Source: an uncultured SAR86 cluster bacterium (GTDB lineage: Bacteria; Pseudomonadota; Gammaproteobacteria; Magnimaribacterales; D2472). Taken from it: a DNA stretch of 64,000 bases. Under the pieces are notes generated by a model. It did no database searches. It was given only the letters and a program-made list of their open reading frames with translations, and was not told where the DNA came from. The stretch is taken from the NCBI GenBank assembly GCA_902557645.1, contig CACEAP010000002.1, positions 62,001 to 126,000 on the forward strand, given 5' to 3'. Each line of letters begins with the position of its first letter. Positions within the stretch are counted from its first letter, which is position 1. The translations under genes were made by a program, and so were the position numbers. Shown one piece after another: positions 44,707-49,543 of the stretch.

Positions 44707-45288
44707 ATGAATACACCCAAAATAGTTAAATCATCTGCAGCAGATTTAGAGCCAGTGAAGGCAGTCCTTACGTTAGGCTTTTCGTCTGATGCTTTATTAA
44801 GATGGGTCTTCCCTGATCCATCTTCTTACCTTAAATGCTTCGATGTTTGGATGGAAGAGTTTTCAAAAATAGCTTTTGAAAATAACATTGTTTACTCAGA
44901 AGAAAATCTATTCGGCTCATCTCTTTGGCATCCTCCTGGAGTTGAGTTTGATAATTCAGTTCTGGAATCAACATTTGAATATATTCCTGAAGATCGAGTA
45001 GAGGTTGTTATTAAATTTTTTGAAGAATTTGAAAAATACCATCCAGATGATGCTTGGTATCTACCATTTATTGCTGTTGACCCCTCACAACAAAGAAAAG
45101 GTATAGGGTCTTTTTTATTAAAAGAAGCCCTTAAAATGATCGATGAGAAAGGTGATAGAGCATATCTAGAGGCATCCAATGAAACAAATAAAGCTTTGTA
45201 TGAAAGACATGGTTTTGTAGAAATTGGAAGGGTGCAATTTGAGGATTCTCCACCAGCATTTCCGATGATAAGAGAGTCAAGTAAGTAA
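44707..45288 (+). CDS. GNAT-family acetyltransferase
   Basis: 193 residues with the acetyl-CoA motif VDPSQQRKGIGSFLLKEALKMID and C-terminal YLEASNETNKALYERHGFVEIG. N-terminal half (KAVLTLGFSSDALLRWVFPDPSSY) matches a GNAT subgroup close to Pat-like enzymes. Target unknown. Monocistronic by position. Confidence 0.88.
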   Translation: MNTPKIVKSSAADLEPVKAVLTLGFSSDALLRWVFPDPSSYLKCFDVWMEEFSKIAFENNIVYSEENLFGSSLWHPPGVEFDNSVLESTFEYIPEDRVEVVIKFFEEFEKYHPDDAWYLPFIAVDPSQQRKGIGSFLLKEALKMIDEKGDRAYLEASNETNKALYERHGFVEIGRVQFEDSPPAFPMIRESSK

Positions 45289-45327
45289 TTATTCTCCCTT
45301 ATTCCTCATTACTTCATCCTTACTTTT

Positions 45328-45756
45328 TTATAAAAGAGGATTCCTGCCCCATTTATTTTCATCTTCCTTTGATGGTTGCATTAATAAAATGAAAATTACA
45401 AACATCCCAATAATAGTGAAATAAGATAATTGCCACCATCCTGAGATGCCTCTGTCTTGTAGTCTTCTGGAGGTTACAGATATAGAAGGAAATAAAATAA
45501 TTGCATTAAATATTAAGGTTAATGGTCCAACAGGATTTCGTACACTTTGCCATTCTTTATCTTTAAACTCCATTCCGTATGAAAATATAGTTGGAAAACC
45601 TTCAATGGATGCATAAAGAATTGCTTCGATAAAACTAATCAAAAAACCTGCAATAAATAATGCTAAGCAAAAATACCAGAACTCACTTCTACATGCCCTT
45701 CCACTGAAATTATTCCAATTATTAAAAACTGATACGCATGCATCTTTTATGCTCAT
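45328..45756 (-). CDS. DUF805 family membrane protein
   Basis: 142 residues with the DUF805 pattern FNNWNNFSGRACRSEFWYF, three hydrophobic segments, TSRRLQDRGISGWWQL after helix 2 and a polar end ENKWGRNPLL. Family function unknown. Paralogue at 4276-4656. It is the last gene before the end of the glmS cassette array (core copy 45869-45886). Confidence 0.85.
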   Translation of the reverse strand: MSIKDACVSVFNNWNNFSGRACRSEFWYFCLALFIAGFLISFIEAILYASIEGFPTIFSYGMEFKDKEWQSVRNPVGPLTLIFNAIILFPSISVTSRRLQDRGISGWWQLSYFTIIGMFVIFILLMQPSKEDENKWGRNPLL

Positions 45757-45868
45757 AATTTTTTTAATTATTTATTGTGAAATCAAATTATATACTTTAG
45801 AAAAACACATATAGGTTTTTTAAGGTGCTAATGTATATAAGATTTGTATATTTCTTTATCGGTAGAAA
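45757..45868. other. AT-rich boundary downstream of the cassette array
   Basis: 112 bases between the DUF805 gene and the last core copy. I see no gene. If the array grew at glmS, this is the old chromosomal sequence that once followed glmS. Confidence 0.4.
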
Positions 45869-45886
45869 CTATTCCACTGTGACGGA
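45869..45886 (-). repeat. glmS-tail core copy 1 (array end)
   Basis: On the minus strand TCC GTC ACA GTG GAA TAG, coding Ser-Val-Thr-Val-Glu-stop, same frame as the end of glmS. It uses different codons at five of six positions (Ser, first Val, Thr, Glu differ; stop TAG is the same as in glmS and the fourth codon GTG is shared). It is the far boundary of the array. Confidence 0.85.
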
Positions 45887-45911
45887 TTGTTTTCGTCGTG
45901 TCGTGATCATG

Positions 45912-46610
45912 TTAACGCTCGTAACCCATTGCATCGAACTCGATCCTGCAGTTCTTATATATTTGGTCCTTTACTTTCTGCGACAACAGCTCGGATGCAG
46001 GCCTTCTGTTAGTTCGGAATTTGTGTTTGGTTTGTGGATAGTGCGCGACAATATCAAATTCAAGCCTGTCGCCGAGGGTCGTGAGGTCTTCCTGCATATT
46101 GTCAAAATTGACAATGAAATCGACAATAGGTTTTTCTCCGTCTGAATAGATTGGGTAACTGACGTAATACTTCTTCTTCAGAACACGCTCAAGCTCCTTG
46201 TCAAAACTCCAGTTCTTTTTTCCGCGCGCATGATAATAGATATGTGATACAACCTTTTCGTACGGATGCCTTTCGATCGAAAAAGTGAAGTAATCATCGT
46301 AAGTTTTTTTGCCGACGTACTCGCGAATCGCAACAGCCGGCATATGATTGAAAAACTTGCCACGGCGTCTGGCGCGTAAAAATTTCATCTTGCGTGCCTT
46401 TATCATATCGCGATATCGCTGCTCTCCAAGACCGCCGTAGTTCTGAGGTAACGTGCCGCCCATGTCCAGCCTGACGAGTTCGTCTTCAAACGATATTGGA
46501 GTGATGATGTCATCGGGACCACAGACTTGGCTCAGACTAACCTCCATGCTTGTGCCCGAGGTTTTACGGGTCTTTACGAAAATAAACTTCTTTGCATGGC
46601 TAACGATCAT
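45912..46610 (-). CDS. Sulfotransferase, sulfotransferase-family-2-like
   Basis: 232 residues with the PAPS 5'-phosphosulfate loop FVKTRKTSGTSMEVSL (residues about 11-26), which is the P-loop-like KTxKTxGTS motif of family 2 and HNK-type sulfotransferases, and IERHPYEKVVSHIYYHARG as the 3'-phosphate motif (xRHPxxxVxS). It transfers sulfate to a carbohydrate or other acceptor. It overlaps the upstream sulfotransferase by 11 bases. GC-rich and foreign in composition. Confidence 0.8.
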   Translation of the reverse strand: MIVSHAKKFIFVKTRKTSGTSMEVSLSQVCGPDDIITPISFEDELVRLDMGGTLPQNYGGLGEQRYRDMIKARKMKFLRARRRGKFFNHMPAVAIREYVGKKTYDDYFTFSIERHPYEKVVSHIYYHARGKKNWSFDKELERVLKKKYYVSYPIYSDGEKPIVDFIVNFDNMQEDLTTLGDRLEFDIVAHYPQTKHKFRTNRRPASELLSQKVKDQIYKNCRIEFDAMGYER

Positions 46611-47403
46611 TGGTTGCTCTGCTGATTCGACTAAGTCCTTTCTTGCGCCGATAGATAGCTATTTTTCTCGAAGCATCAATGGATTGCGAAATTCTCTGCC
46701 AAAAACGTTTTTTCTCCGGATACCGACTGTTAGATTTATCCGGTAAAACGCCGTCCAGAACAACTTCCCAATCCGGCGATGATTCGTATCCACAGCCGAT
46801 CAGATCTGGTGTCATTGTGCCGTGGATTGCCTGCTGTTGAACGATGCGACCGAGATGTTTTCGCCAGACACCGACACTGGTCGGTCCAATAGGACGGACG
46901 CCACGCATTGCAACCTTTGACTTTTCAGACACTTGCGCGTGTTCATGGTACTCAGAAAATTTGTGTTGTTTCTCAAGCCATGGAAATTTTGCAGTGATTT
47001 GGCTTTGTGTGGCGTCAGGGTTATTTACGAAATCCTCGTACCGGATATTGAGAAAACGATCGTGGCCGAACAATGGGCGTGCACAGGCATGCAATTCACG
47101 CCAAAGCCTAATGTTCGAGTAGTACATATCCTCGCTCTTACCGTGCCGGCTAACGATGACATCACGCGGATCGCGCGTTACGTAAATGACATAGAGATTA
47201 GGATCGTCGATGACTCCTGGCATGTACAACGTATCTTTGGGTCGTTTCGTGATAACCACATCATTGTTTTTTGCGGTTACGAGGTGAAAGCGAATCTCAT
47301 GATCATAATGCTTGTTTGTCCGAAAACAGGTGACCATCGCCTCGTGCAAGAGAGTGGTACCGGATCGCGGCGAGCAGGCAACAATGTGAATGTGCTTAAA
47401 CAT
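46600..47403 (-). CDS. Sulfotransferase (PAPS-dependent)
   Basis: 267 residues. IVACSPRSGTTLLHEAM is the PAPS 5'-phosphosulfate binding loop (residues 7-23) and YVTRDPRDVIVSRHG is the 3'-phosphate motif (RDPRDVIVS). The C-terminal region is basic. It resembles bacterial and cyanophage-type sulfotransferases that modify surface glycans. It is the first gene of cassette A, 71 bases from core 2, and overlaps the second gene by 11 bases, so the two are coupled. Confidence 0.82.
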   Translation of the reverse strand: MFKHIHIVACSPRSGTTLLHEAMVTCFRTNKHYDHEIRFHLVTAKNNDVVITKRPKDTLYMPGVIDDPNLYVIYVTRDPRDVIVSRHGKSEDMYYSNIRLWRELHACARPLFGHDRFLNIRYEDFVNNPDATQSQITAKFPWLEKQHKFSEYHEHAQVSEKSKVAMRGVRPIGPTSVGVWRKHLGRIVQQQAIHGTMTPDLIGCGYESSPDWEVVLDGVLPDKSNSRYPEKKRFWQRISQSIDASRKIAIYRRKKGLSRISRATNDR

Positions 47404-47474
47404 ACGTCAACTCCCTAGTGCGCCGTCGAGGGCCGAATACTTCTTTTGTAAATAATCGGAGATATAAGTTTGTT

Positions 47475-47492
47475 CTACTCGACAGTAACTGA
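47475..47492 (-). repeat. glmS-tail core copy 2
   Basis: On the minus strand TCA GTT ACT GTC GAG TAG, coding Ser-Val-Thr-Val-Glu-stop. It differs from the glmS end by synonymous codons at the first Val, Thr and second Val. It separates cassettes B and A. Confidence 0.9.
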
Positions 47493-48015
47493 CTATTTTT
47501 AAACAGTGATTTAATTCTAACACTATTTATTCTTTTGATTTTTCAGCATCATAAAAAATTACATCATGCCCTTTTTTTTCAAGGCATTTCTCAAGACCAG
47601 AATATTCTCTAAACTCCTTTGTTGCATTTGTAACAAAAATTGTTGAACCTCCTAAGACACCTCCCACAGTTCCTGCTGCAACATAAATAGGCGCAAAAAC
47701 TCCACTTGCAGTGGCAATTGTATAAAGTCCGCCTAATGCTAAATAAGATCCAAAACCAATACCAACTTTTGAAGATCTATTTGCTCTATTGTTAGATGTT
47801 TTTATACATTCATCTAACTCATTCTCAAAAGCATATAGATCTGTATCAGATGACCTTTTTACATGTACAGGCGTATTGACTAACTGTAAGTACTCTTCAG
47901 CATCAGGTTTTACATTGATAGTATTGGAAACGCATGAGGATAAAACAAATAGTAATAGAAAAAAAAATAAACCCTTAGTTTGCATAGTTTTCTACTTCTA
48001 AATCACTGTTTAAAA
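47493..48015 (-). mobile_element. Cassette B: one lipoprotein gene, 17-bp terminal inverted repeats
   Basis: 523 bases between core copies 2 and 3. The ends carry a perfect 17-bp inverted repeat: TTTTAAACAGTGATTTA at 47497-47513 and its complement at 47999-48015, touching the core on the glmS side. The single gene (47527-47985) fills nearly all of it. Base composition is like the host. Confidence 0.85.
47527..47985 (-). CDS. Lipoprotein with glycine-rich hydrophobic segment (152 aa)
   Basis: 152 residues. The signal sequence (LFFFLLLFVLSSC) gives a lipobox at Cys18. The mature protein has a charged region with one Cys (ENELDECIKTSNN), a Gly/Ala-rich hydrophobic stretch (GIGFGSYLALGGLYTIATASGVFAPIYVAAGTVGGVLGGS) and a polar tail with a second Cys (LEKCLEKKGHDVIFYD). 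It looks like a Gly-zipper lipoprotein, with no named family. The only gene of cassette B. Confidence 0.7.
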   Translation of the reverse strand: MQTKGLFFFLLLFVLSSCVSNTINVKPDAEEYLQLVNTPVHVKRSSDTDLYAFENELDECIKTSNNRANRSSKVGIGFGSYLALGGLYTIATASGVFAPIYVAAGTVGGVLGGSTIFVTNATKEFREYSGLEKCLEKKGHDVIFYDAEKSKE

Positions 48016-48033
48016 TTACTCCACCGTCACTGA
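48016..48033 (-). repeat. glmS-tail core copy 3
   Basis: On the minus strand TCA GTG ACG GTG GAG TAA, coding Ser-Val-Thr-Val-Glu-stop. Only the first Val codon and the stop differ from glmS. It separates cassettes C and B. The flanks CACTGTT (48004) and AACAGTG (48043) form an inverted repeat across it. Confidence 0.92.
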
Positions 48034-48207
48034 GTGTTTTGGAACAGTGCATTAGTCCTCTTTGTATTCCTGTTCGAGAATTCCTTTGTCCTGGAGTTTT
48101 TTCGAAAGTTTTTCCACTGGAACCAATGCTATGACCCACATTGCAACGAGGAGTCCTATTACTATTATCCATTCCATAATTTTTCCTTGTTAAAGCACTG
48201 TTCGAAA
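48034..48207 (-). mobile_element. Cassette C: 174-base cassette with one 41-residue gene
   Basis: The smallest cassette, between core copies 3 and 4. Terminal inverted repeats: GGAACAGTGC at 48041-48050 and GCACTGTTC at 48195-48203. The gene (48052-48177) leaves only 18 and 30 bases to the cores. Confidence 0.8.
48052..48177 (-). CDS. Small membrane protein in cassette C (41 aa)
   Basis: 41 residues: MEWIIVIGLLVAMWVIALV is one membrane helix, followed by a charged tail (VEKLSKKLQDKGILEQEYKED). It is too short for most gene finders; I found it by reading the frame between the two core copies. Its position entirely inside a cassette, orientation like all other cassette genes and tight spacing (18 and 30 bases to the cores) support it. 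Function unknown. Confidence 0.65.
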   Translation of the reverse strand: MEWIIVIGLLVAMWVIALVPVEKLSKKLQDKGILEQEYKED

Positions 48208-48225
48208 TTACTCCACCGTAACGGA
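48208..48225 (-). repeat. glmS-tail core copy 4
   Basis: On the minus strand TCC GTT ACG GTG GAG TAA, coding Ser-Val-Thr-Val-Glu-stop. Its flanks extend a palindrome, TTACTCC/GGAGTAA, around the core on the plus strand. It separates cassettes D and C. Confidence 0.9.
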
Positions 48226-48310
48226 GTAAGTGAACCTCAACTTTTAATCTCCACTATTTCTGCGATGTTTTAATATATATTTATTCAGCATAATAAACCC
48301 GCCTAAAAAG

Positions 48311-48829
48311 TCATAAAATATCTATAACTTCGCCTGTATCCCTGTATATTGCTCTTACTTTTTTCCCTTCGTTTTGCATTTTTTTTATTTGTAATTCTTG
48401 GCTAATATAATTATGGTCTGGGGTATCTCCATTAAGAACATCGCTCCAATAATTACTATTATAAACTTGTATCTTCCACGGTCGACGAACAGGAGGAGTC
48501 CACTTATTTCTCTTTCGAGAGTTACTTGAATCAGAGCTACTTGAATCAGAGCTGCTTGAATCAGGGCTACTTGAATCAAAACTAAGATCTGATCCTGCTT
48601 CCGTTAACCCTCCTAGGATTTTTAAAAAAGGCCAAATTCCTAAATAGTAAAGAAAAAGAAAGCTATACTTCATTGGCCACCAAATAGTGATCATAAAGAA
48701 CCAATAAACTATTTTTGTAAAGATGCTATCTTTAGCGACCTGTTTAAAGTCATCTATCTTTTGCTTAATTTCATTAATCTTGTTAGTAATAAGATCAATA
48801 TTTTTTTTGATATTTTTAAAAAACTCCAT
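48311..48829 (-). CDS. Membrane protein with Ser/Asp repeats (172 aa)
   Basis: 172 residues. An N-terminal amphipathic/coiled region (FFKNIKKNIDLITNKINEIKQKIDDFKQ) is followed by about two hydrophobic segments (FTKIVYWFFMITIWWPMKYSFLFLYYLGIWPFLKIL), then a low-complexity Ser/Asp stretch encoded by tandem 15-base repeats (48523-48581), and a C-terminal domain (WKIQVYNSNYWSDVLNGDTPDHN). AGGAGGAGAAT before the ATG is a strong ribosome site. No family recognised. Only gene of cassette D. Confidence 0.7.
   Translation of the reverse strand: MEFFKNIKKNIDLITNKINEIKQKIDDFKQVAKDSIFTKIVYWFFMITIWWPMKYSFLFLYYLGIWPFLKILGGLTEAGSDLSFDSSSPDSSSSDSSSSDSSNSRKRNKWTPPVRRPWKIQVYNSNYWSDVLNGDTPDHNYISQELQIKKMQNEGKKVRAIYRDTGEVIDIL
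48523..48581 (-). repeat. 15-base tandem repeat in the cassette D gene
   Basis: About four copies of a 15-base unit (plus strand ACTTGAATCAGAGCT with single substitutions). They code the SSSDS units of the Ser/Asp linker. In-frame length means copy number can vary without frameshift. Confidence 0.85.
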
Positions 48830-49001
48830 ATTCTCCTCCTTTAGGGTTTTAATGCTAAACCTTCTATAGCCCCTTATAAATATACATTAGGAGTCACATT
48901 AAGTCATGCCAACCCCTTATGGCTTCCGCTAACACGAAAAAATAGGTGAAATTTTTAAGGTAATTTTTACCGGGAGTTCTTTTTATTAATTTATGAAACA
49001 A

Positions 49002-49014
49002 CCGCAGAATGCGG
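49002..49014 (-). terminator. Weak hairpin that could end cassette E transcripts
   Basis: A CCGCA/TGCGG hairpin with a 3-base loop followed on the minus strand by TTGTTTC. It is short, lies just inside cassette D, and the T run is poor, so termination is uncertain. Confidence 0.25.
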
Positions 49015-49039
49015 GATTAAAACGAAAGTTGACGTTGGC

Positions 49040-49057
49040 TTACTCCACCGTCATTGA
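49040..49057 (-). repeat. glmS-tail core copy 5
   Basis: On the minus strand TCA ATG ACG GTG GAG TAA: Ser-Met-Thr-Val-Glu-stop, the only copy with a non-synonymous change (Val to Met). It separates cassettes E and D. Confidence 0.9.
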
Positions 49058-49525
49058 GTGTTTTCGTTTGCAGAATAAATTTCTTATAAAAAGTAATATA
49101 TTTTTTATCCATTTAATTTATTTCTGTTTTTGGGCAAACATAATATTAAAGTGATGATAAATGAAATTATGGAAATTGGCATAGTAAATGCTAAGACATA
49201 CATGGTTGTCTCAACCAATTCTGTTGCCGTTCCATCAATCACATCAACAAATCTCCATGCCCAACTCCTATAGTGAAGACAGAATGCAAACCCCCAAGCA
49301 CCGCACAAAATACCTATAGCATTTGAATCCTTGATAGTTAGATATCCTGCAGTTATTAGTAAGGCAACTGCGATAAGGTCAGGCAAATATCCAGCAATAG
49401 TTTGTCCGAACTTTATCGTAAATAAAGTCTCAAGTGTAAAGTGAACAAGGGCAATAAAAATAGTGAAGATAGAAAATTTATAAAGAAATGCTTTCATGTC
49501 CTATGGATTAATTCGGCAAACGAAA
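49058..49525 (-). mobile_element. Cassette E: one four-helix membrane protein gene, next to glmS
   Basis: 468 bases between core copy 5 and the glmS end. Left end TTTTCGTTTGCAGAATAAAT (49061-49080) and right end ATTAATTCGGCAAACGAAA (49507-49525) are inverted repeats with 17 of 19 matches. The gene is 28 bases from the glmS stop. If the array grows at glmS this is the latest arrival. Confidence 0.85.
49105..49497 (-). CDS. Four-helix membrane protein (130 aa)
   Basis: 130 residues, predicted four helices (FSIFTIFIALVHFTLETLF, LIAVALLITAGYLTI, ILCGAWGFAFCLHYRSWAWRF and a C-terminal LAFTMPISIISFIITLILCL) with a short basic tail. The WGFAFCLHYRSWAW segment is unusual, but no named family is recognised. 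It is the only gene of cassette E and lies 28 bases after the glmS stop in the same direction, so it can be read from the glmU-glmS transcript. Confidence 0.7.
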   Translation of the reverse strand: MKAFLYKFSIFTIFIALVHFTLETLFTIKFGQTIAGYLPDLIAVALLITAGYLTIKDSNAIGILCGAWGFAFCLHYRSWAWRFVDVIDGTATELVETTMYVLAFTMPISIISFIITLILCLPKNRNKLNG

Positions 49526-49543
49526 CTACTCCACCGTTACTGA
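49526..49543 (-). repeat. glmS 3'-end core (presumed insertion site)
   Basis: The last six codons of glmS, TCA GTA ACG GTG GAG TAG (Ser-Val-Thr-Val-Glu-stop). Five related copies follow downstream at 49040, 48208, 48016, 47475 and 45869, all in the same orientation and all in the same coding frame. Confidence 0.93.

Larger units (their letters stand above)
45887..47474 (-). mobile_element. Cassette A: two sulfotransferase genes, GC-rich
   Basis: Bounded by core copies 1 and 2. It is much richer in G+C than its surroundings: 46321-46380 has 32 G/C in 60 bases, while 45721-45780 has 13. It holds two overlapping sulfotransferase genes in glmS orientation, and starts with 71 bases before the first gene. 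I do not see clear terminal inverted repeats here, unlike in cassettes B to E. The difference in composition points to a foreign source. Confidence 0.75.
48226..49039 (-). mobile_element. Cassette D: one gene with Ser/Asp repeats, with terminal inverted repeats
   Basis: 814 bases between core copies 4 and 5. The left end (48226 on) AGTGAACCTCAACTTTTAATC and the right end reversed AGCCAACGTCAACTTTCGTTTTAATC match with gaps, so the ends are inverted repeats of about 25 bases with interruptions. The gene 48311-48829 is in glmS orientation, with a 210-base leader that could hold its own promoter. Confidence 0.75.

Noticed and set aside
46933-47418. Plus-strand ORFs opposite the sulfotransferase genes (161 and 92 residues)
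   Set aside because: Long antisense frames are expected in GC-rich sequence; the minus frames hold PAPS-binding motifs.
48016-48033. The repeated core as a set of transcription terminators
   Set aside because: The stems are short, no T run follows in the glmS direction, and the conservation follows codons rather than stem pairing.
48034-48273. Plus-strand ORF of 79 residues starting at GTG 48034
   Set aside because: It crosses core copy 4 and runs opposite to all cassette genes. The minus-strand 41-residue ORF fits the cassette borders and has a membrane-protein pattern.
48523-48581. CRISPR-like repeat array
   Set aside because: Contiguous 15-base units without spacers, in frame inside a gene; a coding tandem repeat.
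45869-49543. A Tn7 or Tn7-like transposon at attTn7
   Set aside because: The position fits, but there are no tns genes, no Tn7 ends, and the repeats are the glmS coding tail itself rather than 5-base target duplications.
45869-49543. A classical integron cassette array
   Set aside because: Orientation and size fit, but the junctions lack the GTTRRRY/RYYYAAC attC pattern, there is no intI, and the repeated core is a coding end of glmS.
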